Of a DNA stretch of 64,000 nt, positions 53,159 through 63,300 are shown one piece after another. Source of the stretch: an uncultured Psychroserpens sp. (GTDB lineage: Bacteria > Bacteroidota > Bacteroidia > Flavobacteriales > Flavobacteriaceae). The notes below the pieces were generated by a model that ran no database searches, was not told where the DNA came from, and saw only the letters and a program-made list of their open reading frames with translations. Positions within the stretch are counted from its first letter, which is position 1, and each line of letters starts with the position of its first letter. The position numbers and the translations under genes were made by a program. The stretch lies in NCBI GenBank assembly GCA_947489585.1, contig CANLEE010000013.1, positions 79,820 through 143,819 of the forward strand, given 5' to 3'.

Positions 53159-55192
53159 ATGAAAAGAATATTACTCTTCGTTTTTTCTATAATTTCATTT
53201 CAAAACTACGCACAAGATGTTAACATGCAAAATGGGACAATTACAACATGTTCTGGCGTTTTTTTTGATTCAGGTGGTGAGTTTGCTAATTATTCAGATA
53301 ATGAAAATTTAGTGTTCACTATATGTCCTGAAAGTTTAGGACAGCGTACCAGACTTGATTTTTTTGAATTTTCTACTCAATTAGGTATCGACACTATGAT
53401 CATTTATGATGGCGACAGTATGACGAGTGATGTTATAGGTGTTTTTTCTGGGAATGTATCTCCTGGTCTGATAGTGGCGTCATTTGATAACCCGACTGGC
53501 TGTTTAACGATTGAATTTTTATCCAATGAAACCGGAAATACCTTAGGATGGGCTGCAGCTATTACGTGTACAACACCATGCCAAGATATTACGTCTCAGT
53601 TAGATTCTACAAATCCAACACCAAATGGAGAGGGTATTATTGAAGTGTGTACAGGAGATAATATTATATTAAATGGTAGTGGAGTTTTTGAGGTGGATGG
53701 AACAGGTGCTAGTTATACATGGGATTTAGGTGATGGAAACAGTGCATCAGGTCAAAATGTTACAATATCTTATGATTTGCCAGGCGTGTATTTAGTTGAC
53801 TTGCATATTAGAGATACCAATACAGATAATTTTGGGCAAGGGTGTCCAGATAATAATACCATAAACCAAGTGATTCGAGTTTCAGGAGAACCTGATTTCA
53901 CAGGTACTCAAGCTGATGATGCTACCTTGTGTTTTGGTGAGTCGACAACTATTGAAGGTGTCGTTACTCCACTAACATTAGTTTATAATTGTCCACCACC
54001 AGAAAGTGAAGAGACTTTCTTACCCGATGGTAGTGGAGCTGCTTATAGTACTTGTATTGATGTGACATGTTTTGCTCCAGATGCGATATTAACAGATATA
54101 TCTCAGCTATCTGATATATGTATTAATATAGAGCATTCTTACTCAGGAGATTTGGATATCAAGATTATTTCACCAAATGGACAAGAGGCTAATTTGTTTG
54201 TTCAAGGTGGAGCCGGAATTTACTTTGGAGGAGCCAATGATGATAATACCAATGATCCAGGAATAGGTGCCGATTATTGTTTCTCTATGTCGGCATCATC
54301 ATTGCTGTTAGATGCGAACACTATAATTGCAGGAACAAATCCGCCAAGCCCTTCATGGGAACCTGGGTCTTATCTTCCTGTAGATTCATTTCAAACTTTA
54401 GTTGGGAGTCCTCTTAATGGTGAATGGTGTATTGAAATTGTAGATAATCTATCTATAGATAATGGGTATATTTTTTCTTGGGAACTCAATTTTGATCCAT
54501 CAGTACCACAAGAGGATTTTGATTTTATACCAAACATCACTTCTGAGTCTTGGGATTCAGACCCAAGTATTATAGAAACTAATGAAAATGTCATTACTGT
54601 TGAGCCAAGTGGATCTGGTGAGTTTTGTTATACCTATAGAATTGTTGATGTTTTTGGATGTGAGTATACCAAAGATGTCTGTATAGATGTTGCAGATGAA
54701 GATCAACCACCTGTAACGTACTATGAAGATACTGATGGTGATGGTTATGGCGATCCTAACAGTACTGTTATTGAATGTTCTGATGAACCTCCAGTTGGTT
54801 ATGTTGCTAATAGTTTAGATTGTAATGATGGTGATGAGTCTATTAATCCAGATGCAATTGATAATGAAGGTAATGGTATTGATGAAAACTGTGATGGTGT
54901 TGATGGAGACCTCCTAAGTGTGGAAGATATAACGGCTAATATTATTAAGGTTTTACCTAATCCATTTGATGATAAAATCTCGATAAATTTGCCAGCAATT
55001 CTAAATAGTAATGTTTTAAATATTAATATTTATGATATCAATGGGCGTGTTATTTATAGTGAGGTACATTCAAACCTAGAAGGTGTAATAGTAATTAATA
55101 GAATAGGTGAATTAGCTAATGGATCATACTTTTTGAATATTTCTAATGAAAATTTAGGACTCTCTGTGATAAAAAAACTAATTAAATTGTAA
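53159..55192 (+). CDS. T9SS surface protein: CUB, PKD, P-domain, MopE-like metal site
   Basis: 677 residues. Signal peptide 1-18; CUB-like domain about 31-137; PKD domain about 165-243 (SYTWDLGDGNSASG); a proprotein-convertase P-type domain about 285-446 (SGDLDIKIISPNG, WCIEIVDN); a MopE-like metal-binding motif 521-583 (DTDGDGYGDPN, DCNDGDESINPDA, DENCDGVDGD); a type A T9SS sorting domain 597-677. There is no protease domain although the P and CUB modules usually accompany one. The N-terminal 500 residues are paralogous to the gene at 60390. Confidence 0.88.
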   Translation: MKRILLFVFSIISFQNYAQDVNMQNGTITTCSGVFFDSGGEFANYSDNENLVFTICPESLGQRTRLDFFEFSTQLGIDTMIIYDGDSMTSDVIGVFSGNVSPGLIVASFDNPTGCLTIEFLSNETGNTLGWAAAITCTTPCQDITSQLDSTNPTPNGEGIIEVCTGDNIILNGSGVFEVDGTGASYTWDLGDGNSASGQNVTISYDLPGVYLVDLHIRDTNTDNFGQGCPDNNTINQVIRVSGEPDFTGTQADDATLCFGESTTIEGVVTPLTLVYNCPPPESEETFLPDGSGAAYSTCIDVTCFAPDAILTDISQLSDICINIEHSYSGDLDIKIISPNGQEANLFVQGGAGIYFGGANDDNTNDPGIGADYCFSMSASSLLLDANTIIAGTNPPSPSWEPGSYLPVDSFQTLVGSPLNGEWCIEIVDNLSIDNGYIFSWELNFDPSVPQEDFDFIPNITSESWDSDPSIIETNENVITVEPSGSGEFCYTYRIVDVFGCEYTKDVCIDVADEDQPPVTYYEDTDGDGYGDPNSTVIECSDEPPVGYVANSLDCNDGDESINPDAIDNEGNGIDENCDGVDGDLLSVEDITANIIKVLPNPFDDKISINLPAILNSNVLNINIYDINGRVIYSEVHSNLEGVIVINRIGELANGSYFLNISNENLGLSVIKKLIKL

Positions 55193-55243
55193 ACTGTAAC
55201 AAGTAAGAAAAATAGGCCTCATTAGATAGTTAATAAACTTGTT

Positions 55244-55762
55244 ATGATAAAAAAAACAGTTGCTGCTTTTTTTCTTTTTGTCGTGCTATTTTCTAATGCT
55301 CAAAGTGGCGAAGTACAAAAGCCTCAAAAGATTAAAAAAGCGTATAAGGATATTCTTTTTTCCCCTGGCTTAATAGTACAACATGAGACTTTTCTGGAGT
55401 TTAATGTACTTTTTGGAGATGTTACAGTTGAAAATGGTAAGATCCCAATTATAGGTGTTGATGGATTTAGAATAGGCGTGGAGACGAATTTAAGAGATGG
55501 GCATAATCATACTATTGCACCAAAGCTAGGTTATGAAATTTCTGCAACGATATTTGCAGTACGATTATCTGCTGTAAATTATTTTCAAAACGGAAATTCA
55601 GAATTTAGACTATTACCAGAATTAGGAATAAGTGCGAATGGTTGGGCTAACCTTACTTATGGTTACGGAATCCCGCTTAATAATGGAAATTTGAACAATG
55701 TAAGTTGCCACAGAGTTGGCCTGAGTTTTAACCTAGATAGGAGGTTAAGAGATGGTCTATAA
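55244..55762 (+). CDS. Secreted beta-rich protein of unknown function
   Basis: 172 residues. Signal peptide about 1-19 (VLFSNAQ). The mature part has short strands with IAPKLGYEISATIFAVRLSAVNYF, and LPELGISANGWANLTYGYGIPL, like a small outer-membrane barrel, but it lacks a clear aromatic C-terminus (ends RRLRDGL). Follows the T9SS gene by 51 nt. It is convergent with the DUF192 gene with one base between stops. Confidence 0.65.
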   Translation: MIKKTVAAFFLFVVLFSNAQSGEVQKPQKIKKAYKDILFSPGLIVQHETFLEFNVLFGDVTVENGKIPIIGVDGFRIGVETNLRDGHNHTIAPKLGYEISATIFAVRLSAVNYFQNGNSEFRLLPELGISANGWANLTYGYGIPLNNGNLNNVSCHRVGLSFNLDRRLRDGL

Positions 55763-55763
55763 G

Positions 55764-56267
55764 TTAATTTTCAGAAAACTCAATCATATCTCCCTTTTCT
55801 AAAGTCCATTGATCACTCAAACCAGCATTGACTTCAAGGACATATTTTGCTGGACCTTCAGACGGCAATGAGCTTTCATCCATTGGTTTGGCATTTTTTT
55901 GAATGCTCACAATTGTTTTGTCCTCAGAAATATAAATAATGTCAAGTCCAATTTCAGTATTCTTCATATAAAATGAGCGATAGTCATTATCTGGAAAAAC
56001 AAATAACATGCCTTGATGCGTTTCCATACTTGAACGGTACATTAAGCCTGTTTGAGTCGCATACTCATCATCTGCAATTTCAATATCTAAAACTGCTAAT
56101 AATGAATCTGAATCTGTTTTTTTAAGCCGTAGTTCACCTTCTTTTTTAAATGAAATTTTAATGGGCTTGACTTCAGAAGGTTGTCGTTCTTCCTTACAAG
56201 ATGTGAATTGTAATGCTAAGATTCCGAAGAATATCATAGCAATAGATTTCAGAAAGACATGTGTCAT
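55764..56267 (-). CDS. DUF192 protein, predicted lipoprotein
   Basis: 167 residues. Signal with Cys24 (QFTSC). DUF192 marks: LDIEIADDEYATQTGLMYRSSMETHQGMLFVF, then SFYMKNTEIGLDIIYIS and AKYVLEVNAG. The fold resembles a small beta-barrel and its function is unknown. It is 2 nt downstream of lgt on the same strand, so the two are cotranscribed. Confidence 0.88.
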   Translation of the reverse strand: MTHVFLKSIAMIFFGILALQFTSCKEERQPSEVKPIKISFKKEGELRLKKTDSDSLLAVLDIEIADDEYATQTGLMYRSSMETHQGMLFVFPDNDYRSFYMKNTEIGLDIIYISEDKTIVSIQKNAKPMDESSLPSEGPAKYVLEVNAGLSDQWTLEKGDMIEFSEN

Positions 56268-56269
56268 AA

Positions 56270-57106
56270 TTAGCTCAATTTTGTTTTTGGCTTATAGATA
56301 AACATGAAGTAGAGGCCTATTAAAATAAACGGAACACTTAATAACTGTCCAGTATTCATAAATGAGACGTAATCCTCTCTGCCCTCTACTTGAGCTTCTT
56401 TTACAAACTCGACAAAAAATCGAACAGTCCATAGTAAGACTAAAAATAGTCCAAATAAAAACCCTTCCTGTTCACTCTTTTTTGTTTTCCAATAGAAATA
56501 CCATAGAATGAAGAATACTAAAATATAGCTTACTGCTTCATACAATTGAGCTGGATGCCTTGGAACTTGTTGTTCTAAAGGTAATTGTTTAAACGTAACG
56601 CCAAAATCGCTTCCAGTGGGTTTACCTATGATTTCAGAATTGATGAAATTTCCTAAGCGTACAAATACAGCACCAGATGCCACAGGAATCACAACGCGAT
56701 CTAAAATCCAGAGAACTGTTTTTTTCAATACTTTCTTATTATATAAGTACATTGATATAATCATACCAATTGCTGCGCCATGACTGGCTAATCCTTGAAA
56801 TCCGGTAAATTTAATACCGTCTTGAAAGCTAAACGGCAAAAAGATGCTCCAAAAATCTTCACTAATAAGTTCTCGTTGGTAAAAAAATACATGTCCTAAA
56901 CGTGCGCCCAACATGATTCCAATAACAGCGTAAATAAATAATGAATCTAAAGACTCGTTACTCTGACCTTCATTTTTATATATGCGCTTCATGATTTGTA
57001 GTCCAAGAATAAACGCAACAATCCACATCACACTATAATAGTGTAATGTAAAGAAACTTAAATCTAATCCTTTTGAGGGATCCCAAACCATATCAAGTGC
57101 AAGCAT
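56270..57106 (-). CDS. lgt: Prolipoprotein diacylglyceryl transferase
   Basis: 278 residues, seven membrane helices. HYYSVMWIVAFILG, GARLGHVFFYQ (His and Arg of the active region), FQGLASHGAAIG, the Lgt signature VRLGNFINSEIIGKPT, and PRHPAQLYEA. It adds diacylglycerol to the lipobox Cys, the first step of maturation of the many lipoproteins predicted in this window. DUF192 lies directly downstream. Confidence 0.96.
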   Translation of the reverse strand: MLALDMVWDPSKGLDLSFFTLHYYSVMWIVAFILGLQIMKRIYKNEGQSNESLDSLFIYAVIGIMLGARLGHVFFYQRELISEDFWSIFLPFSFQDGIKFTGFQGLASHGAAIGMIISMYLYNKKVLKKTVLWILDRVVIPVASGAVFVRLGNFINSEIIGKPTGSDFGVTFKQLPLEQQVPRHPAQLYEAVSYILVFFILWYFYWKTKKSEQEGFLFGLFLVLLWTVRFFVEFVKEAQVEGREDYVSFMNTGQLLSVPFILIGLYFMFIYKPKTKLS

Positions 57107-57171
57107 AATATTTATTTTGATGGGATAAAGATAGCATTTATGAATAAACTAATAGTGTTGTTAAGATAGTT

Positions 57172-57405
57172 TTAATCTTCTTTTTCAGGAACAGGGTCGT
57201 ATCCAGAACGCCCCCAAGGATGGCAGCTAAAAATACGTTTTACTGCTAGTTTGCCACCTTTCCAAAGGCCGTGTTTTTCTAGAGCTTCTTTTGAGTAGTG
57301 TGAACATGTTGGTTGAAATCTACATGATGCAGGTGTTAATGGAGATATTAAAGTTTGATAGACTTTAATTAAGAACAAAAAAGGAGCAACCAAGATACGT
57401 TTCAT
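57172..57405 (-). CDS. yidD: Membrane protein insertion efficiency factor YidD
   Basis: 77 residues. The YidD core is VYQTLISPLTPASCRFQPTCSHYSKEALEKHG, then the IFSCHPWGRSGYDPVP end, with three Cys. It assists YidC and Sec-dependent insertion. It lies 2 nt after cysS, so it is cotranscribed with it. Confidence 0.95.
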   Translation of the reverse strand: MKRILVAPFLFLIKVYQTLISPLTPASCRFQPTCSHYSKEALEKHGLWKGGKLAVKRIFSCHPWGRSGYDPVPEKED

Positions 57406-57407
57406 GA

Positions 57408-58889
57408 CTAATTGGTCGTAAAAGTCGTTCCGTCCTTGCCATCATTTAATTGAATGCCTTTTGCTGCGAGCTCATCTCGAATTTTATCAGACATAGCAAA
57501 ATCTTTATTCGCTCTAGCTTCTTGTCTTAATTGAATTAATAATTCAACAGCTCCAGAAAGTTTATCGGTTCCTGTATCTGCCTTCGTAATATTAACTAAG
57601 CCCAAAACATCAAATGTAAACTCATGCATTGTTTTCTTAAGCAGTTCTAAATCTTCAGCTGTTAAAGATGCATTTCCAGATTTAATTTGATTTACCTGTT
57701 TTGCTGCTTCAAAAAGATGCGCAATTAAGATGGGGGAATTAAAATCATCGTTCATTGCATCGTAGCAATTTTGTTGCCATTCTGAAACATTAAAAGTTGA
57801 TACTTTATCTGCTTTTAAGTCACTTAAAAGATTAATCGCATCCATTAAACGGAAGAAGCCTTTTTCACTAGCTAATAAGCCATCATCGGTTAAATCTAAA
57901 ACACTTTTATAAGAAGATTGAGCATTGAAAAAGCGAATAACACTTGGTGCATAAGCCTTACTAAAAAAGTCGTTATTACCAGTTAATAATTCATCTGGAT
58001 TAACTGTATTGCCAGTTGACTTAGACATGCGTTGTCCATTTAAGTGCAACATATTAGCATGCATCCAATAATTAACAGGAGTTTGCCCTTTTGCGGCTTG
58101 ACTTTGAGCAATTTCACATTCGTGATGTGGGAATTTCAAATCCATTCCACCACCATGAATATCAAAATTATCACCTAGATATTTGGTGCTCATTGCTGTA
58201 CACTCTAAATGCCATCCCGGAAATCCATCGCTCCAAGGAGAAGGCCAGCGCATAATGTGTTGAGGTTCGGCACGTTTCCAAAGCGCAAAATCTTGAGGGT
58301 TTTTTTTATCACTTTGCCCATCAAGTTGACGCGTATTATGGATAAGGTCTTCGAGTTTCCGTTTACTCAAAACCCCATAATCATTAGATTCATCAAACTT
58401 ATGAACATCAAAATAGACAGATCCATTTACGACATAGGCAAAACCATTATCTATAATTTTTTTTATGAGTTCAATTTGCTCAATAATATGTCCTGTAGCT
58501 GTAGGTTCAATACTAGGAGGAAGGAAATTAAATGTGTTTAAAATATTATGAAAGTCTACGGTATAACGTTGTACAACTTCCATAGGTTCAATTTGTTCTA
58601 AGCGTGCTTTTTTAGTGATTTTGTCTTCACCAACATCGGCATCATTTTCTAAATGCCCTGCATCTGTAATATTTCTAACATAACGCACTTTATAACCCAA
58701 GTGTTTCAAGTAACGAAAAATCATATCAAAAGACATAAAAGTTCTTACATTTCCTAAATGTACATTACTATATACAGTAGGACCGCAAACATACATTCCA
58801 ACATAACCTTCTTCAATAGGCTTAAAACCTTCTTTTTTTCCGCTAAGGGTATTGTAAATTTGAATCTTTTGCTTTTCGTACAAATGCAT
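57408..58889 (-). CDS. cysS: Cysteinyl-tRNA synthetase
   Basis: 493 residues. Zinc ligands Cys in YVCGPTV and CTAMS, His and Glu/Cys in HHECEIAQ; HIGH site as HLGNVRT; KMSKS as RMSKSTGN. Charges tRNA-Cys. The gene heads cysS-yidD and its -7 box is 51 nt upstream. Confidence 0.97.
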   Translation of the reverse strand: MHLYEKQKIQIYNTLSGKKEGFKPIEEGYVGMYVCGPTVYSNVHLGNVRTFMSFDMIFRYLKHLGYKVRYVRNITDAGHLENDADVGEDKITKKARLEQIEPMEVVQRYTVDFHNILNTFNFLPPSIEPTATGHIIEQIELIKKIIDNGFAYVVNGSVYFDVHKFDESNDYGVLSKRKLEDLIHNTRQLDGQSDKKNPQDFALWKRAEPQHIMRWPSPWSDGFPGWHLECTAMSTKYLGDNFDIHGGGMDLKFPHHECEIAQSQAAKGQTPVNYWMHANMLHLNGQRMSKSTGNTVNPDELLTGNNDFFSKAYAPSVIRFFNAQSSYKSVLDLTDDGLLASEKGFFRLMDAINLLSDLKADKVSTFNVSEWQQNCYDAMNDDFNSPILIAHLFEAAKQVNQIKSGNASLTAEDLELLKKTMHEFTFDVLGLVNITKADTGTDKLSGAVELLIQLRQEARANKDFAMSDKIRDELAAKGIQLNDGKDGTTFTTN

Positions 58890-58940
58890 AGTGTTAGGAG
58901 TTTAAAATGCGTTTTAAGGGTTGACGTGGCTTTCAAAAAT

Positions 58941-58948
58941 CAAAGCTA
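58941..58948 (-). promoter_or_regulatory. Putative -7 element of cysS
   Basis: Minus strand TAGCTTTG, a TAnnTTTG match, 51 nt before the cysS start. Confidence 0.5.
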
Positions 58949-58980
58949 ACATTTTATTTTTTCTTCGGAAGAACGATTAC

Positions 58981-59658
58981 TTAAAAAGTAGTGTCTAGGT
59001 TTATATAATCTAAGAACTCTCGTCTAGTGTCTTTGTTTTTAAATTGCCCCCCAAATTCTGAAGTTACTGTGCTGCTATCAACATCTTTAATACCTCTTGA
59101 ATTGACACATAAATGTTTTGCATCAATAACGCAAGCTACGTCTTTGGTATTCAATACCTCCTGAAGTTCTTTAACGATTTGTATTGTTAAACGCTCTTGT
59201 ACTTGTGGACGTTTTGCAAAGTAATCTACAATACGATTCATTTTAGAAAGACCAACAACCGTCCCATTAGAAATATATGCAACATGCGCTTTTCCAACGA
59301 TAGGTAGCAAATGGTGTTCACAAGTAGAATACACAGTAATGTTTTTTTCTACTAACATTTCCCCGTATTTATATTTATTGTCAAATGTAGATGCACTTGG
59401 CTTTTTGTTTGGATCTAATCCACCAAAAATTTCATTGACAAACATTTTTGCAACACGATTTGGAGTGCCTTTTAAACTATCGTCTGTTAAGTCAAGACCT
59501 AAGGTTTCCATAATATGTCTCACATCGTCTTTTATGATGTCAATTTTTTCATTAGGTGTTAACTCAAATGCATCATTGCGTAAAGGTGTTTCTGAAGATG
59601 TTCCAATATGATCATCACCAATAGCTTCTATATCTTGTATATCTTTATCTAGTTTCAT
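58981..59658 (-). CDS. folE: GTP cyclohydrolase I
   Basis: 225 residues. The zinc site is CEHHLLPIVGKAHVAYI, with a second Cys in HLCVNSRGI, and the C-terminal FGGQFK. It opens GTP to dihydroneopterin triphosphate, feeding folate and, with queE, queuosine. The first 30 residues are an extra acidic leader. It has its own promoter (59730-59737). Confidence 0.96.
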   Translation of the reverse strand: MKLDKDIQDIEAIGDDHIGTSSETPLRNDAFELTPNEKIDIIKDDVRHIMETLGLDLTDDSLKGTPNRVAKMFVNEIFGGLDPNKKPSASTFDNKYKYGEMLVEKNITVYSTCEHHLLPIVGKAHVAYISNGTVVGLSKMNRIVDYFAKRPQVQERLTIQIVKELQEVLNTKDVACVIDAKHLCVNSRGIKDVDSSTVTSEFGGQFKNKDTRREFLDYINLDTTF

Positions 59659-59729
59659 TGCTTATTTTTTCCGTAGAAACGAAAATTACTTGTTAATTAA
59701 AATACAATTCTTCTGTTTTAAACAGACTG

Positions 59730-59737
59730 CAAAGATA
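59730..59737 (-). promoter_or_regulatory. Putative -7 element of folE
   Basis: Minus strand TATCTTTG followed by C, 71 nt before the folE start. Confidence 0.55.
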
Positions 59738-59884
59738 AGCAATAAAAAAAAACGAAGGTAGGGTAGGAATTTTTTAATTTAAGATGTTATATGCCTATAA
59801 TCGGCATGTAAGCACATGATATCCGATTTAACAGTTTATTTATTAAAATTTTCTTAAATTCCGCATCCATAAAAAAGAAAAATC

Positions 59885-60358
59885 ATGAACTCAAAATTAC
59901 TGTTCCCTCTAATGTTGTTCTGTATCTTGCTAGCAACACCTTCAATGTTTTCTCAATCTTCAAATCAATCTAGAAAACAAAAAACAGTTACCTATAATAC
60001 TAATGTAAATAACCCTTTAACTAGCAATGAATTAGCGCTTATTAATGAAGTTTATGGTAACAAAGCGACAAGCAATGTGCTAAACAAACCACAACGATTA
60101 AAGGATATTAAAAATATACTTCGAAACAGAGTTGAGGTTAAACTTATCCCAAACCAAAGTGATCAAAAACCATGTACTTTATTATCTGAAGTACCTCTAA
60201 TGGATTATTATGTTGATAATTTGCAACGTGATACCAATTTCAATCCACAAAATTTCAATCCGTTGAAATATTTATTTAATTTCTATTCCTACGGATCACA
60301 CATGTATAGAGTTGATAATACGAACTACTTCATTATTATCAAATCTCAACATAAATAA
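59885..60358 (+). CDS. Secreted protein of unknown function
   Basis: 157 residues. Signal peptide about 1-23 (ATPSMFSQ). The mature part has an Asn/Lys-rich stretch, a LTSNELALINEVYGNKA helix and a C-terminal domain with PLMDYYVDNLQRDTNFNPQNFNPLKYLFNFYSYGSHMYRVDNTNYFIII. No family recognised. It lies 31 nt upstream of the adhesin gene and may be cotranscribed. Confidence 0.7.
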   Translation: MNSKLLFPLMLFCILLATPSMFSQSSNQSRKQKTVTYNTNVNNPLTSNELALINEVYGNKATSNVLNKPQRLKDIKNILRNRVEVKLIPNQSDQKPCTLLSEVPLMDYYVDNLQRDTNFNPQNFNPLKYLFNFYSYGSHMYRVDNTNYFIIIKSQHK

Positions 60359-60389
60359 AATATTAATTAGCCATTTATAATTATTCATT

Positions 60390-63300
60390 ATGAAAAAAGC
60401 ATTACTCATAATTTTCACGATATTTTCATTTCATTCTTATGCTCAAGATGTTCTTATGCAAAACGGTACAGTTAATGCGTGTTCAGGTACATTTTATGAT
60501 TCTGGAGGAGCAGGAGGAGCATACGGAAATGATGAAAACCTAGTATTAACTTTGTGCCCTGAAAATGCAGGCCAATTAGTACAATTAGACTTTAGTGCAT
60601 TCAATACCCAATTAGGAGCAGATGTCATGACCATTTACAATGGAGATAGCACAGCAAGCCCTGCATTTGGGACCTTTGACGGAGTTAATAATCCTGGCTT
60701 TGTAACAGCTACAGACGATAATGGATCTGGTTGTTTAACGATTCAATTTGTTTCTGATGGAACTGCTTCGACAACAGGATGGGAAGCAGAAATTTCTTGT
60801 TTTACACCTTGTCAGACAATTACATCTCAAATCGATACAGCTTCACCAGCTCCCAATGGAGATGGTTATATACGAGTTTGTCCTAATCAGGAAATCACAT
60901 TAACTGGTAGCGGAAACTTTGAAGTGGATGGAACTGGTGCAACTTATGAATGGGATTTAGATAATGGAACTTTTGTAACAGGTCAAACAGCTACGTTTTC
61001 TTATCCGTTACCTGGAGTTTATATTGTGAATTTAAATATTAGGGATGATAATACAGACTCTGATCCACTGGGATGTGCTAATACTAATTTAATAAATCAA
61101 GTTATTCAAGTAGCGACAGAGCCAGATTTCACAGGGACTCAAGCTGCTGATGATACTTTGTGTTTTGGAGAAACAACAACAATTGATGGTGTTGTAAATG
61201 CTGTGCCTTTTGTAAATGATTGTACGCCACCAGTGAGTGGTACAACATTTTTACCAGATGGCTCAGGAGCTGTCTATACTACATGTATTACGGTAGATTG
61301 TTTTGAATCAGATCAATTGTTGACTGATCCAAATCAACTTATTGAGATTTGTGTAAATATGGAACACTCTTATTCAGGAGATTTAGATATTAAGATTATT
61401 TCACCTAATGGACAAGAAGCCGATTTATTTGTACAAGCAGGTGGTGGAACCTATTTTGGAGGGGCCAATGATGATAATTCTAATACACCAGGTGTTGGTG
61501 CCGATTATTGTTTTTCTATGTCTGCAACAACCTTATTAGCAAATGCTAATACAATTACTGCAGGATCAAATCCTCCAAACAATTCATGGGAACCAGGTAC
61601 TTATCTTCCAGTTGAATCATTTAACGAGTTAGTAGGTAGCCCACTTAATGGTGATTGGTGTATAGAGATTGTGGATAACCTTTCAATTGATAATGGATAT
61701 ATCTTTTCTTGGGGATTAAATTTTGATCCAAATATCCAACCTCCAGAATTATCTTTTACACCAGTAATTACTTCTGAAGCTTGGGATACTGACCCTACTA
61801 TTACGAATGTTACTGGAAATACGATTACTGTAGCTCCGACAACTGCTGGAACATATTGTTATACTTATAGAGTAATGGATGACTTTGGCTGTGAGTACAC
61901 TGAAGAAGTGTGTATTACAATGGAAGAAGAAGTTGTTGCAGATGTTACCGCGGTAGTTAACCCAATTTGTCAAGGGGATGATGCCGAATTTTTAATAACA
62001 GGCTCACCAAATGCTACTATAAATTATACGATTAATGCAGGTGCTATTCAAACCACAACCTTAGATGCTGCAGGATTAGCTACAGTTACAGTTACAGGTC
62101 CAGTTGTAGACCAAGTTTTTAATCTTATTGATGCCACTGTTGGTGCATGTACAGTTACTCTTAATGATACAGAAACTATAATTGTTGGTCAGGTCTTTGA
62201 TACTTCGTTTTTTATGACAGCTACCTGTGATGGTGGTACAGCCATAGTTACGGGTGACGTTGGAGGTACTTTTGCTTTTGCAGATCCTCAACCTACAGAT
62301 GGAGCAGTTATAGATCCAGTAACGGGTACAATTACAGGAGGAGTTTCAGGAACTACTTATACTGTTGTTTATGAATTTGCAAGTGCTTGTAGTCCTGGTG
62401 ATACAGAGACTGTGACGACTTTACCTTCTCAAGATGCTAGTTTTACATTAACGCCAACCTGTGATGGAGCTACGGCTACAATTACAGGAGACATGGGAGG
62501 TGTATTTACGTTTAACCCAATACCTACTGATGGTGCAATTATAGATCTATTAACAGGTACAATCACTAATGGAACCCAAGGCGCGACATATACTGTAGAA
62601 TATAGTGTAACAGGAGCTTGCCCAGAGTCTTCAACAGAATCGGTAACAGTACTTCCATTTGAAGACGCTAGTTTTACATTGACCCCAACTTGTGAAGGCG
62701 CAACTGCTGTTATTATAGGAGATGGTGGCGGAAGTTTTGTTTTCAATCCAGTACCAACAGATGGCGCAACAATTGATGCGAATACAGGATTAATTACTGG
62801 AGTTTCAGGAGCAACATATACTGTAGAATATACAACATCAGGACCATGTCCAGAAACCACAAGCGAAAGTGTAACTGTTTTTCCTTCAGAAGATTCGTCG
62901 TTTACCTATGCGCCTAGTTGTGATGGAGCAATTGCTACAATAACAGGAGATCTAGGAGGTGTTTTTGTTTTCGTTGATCCACAGCCAACAGATGGTGCAA
63001 CAATAGATCCTGCAACAGGAGAGATTATTAATGGTGTTCCTGGAACAACTTATACTGTAGAGTATACAACATCAGGCAACTGTCCATCTACAACGTTAGT
63101 AGCTGTTACTGTTTTTCCATTAGATGATTCAAGCTTTACAATGTCTCCAACCTGTGATGGAGCTATAGCTAGTATTACAGGGCTGCCTGGAGGAACATTT
63201 GCATTTAATCCTATTCCAACTGATGGTGCAACGATTGATGCGACTACAGGAGCTGTCACTAATGCTCCATTTGATACAACTTATACTGTTGAATATACTA

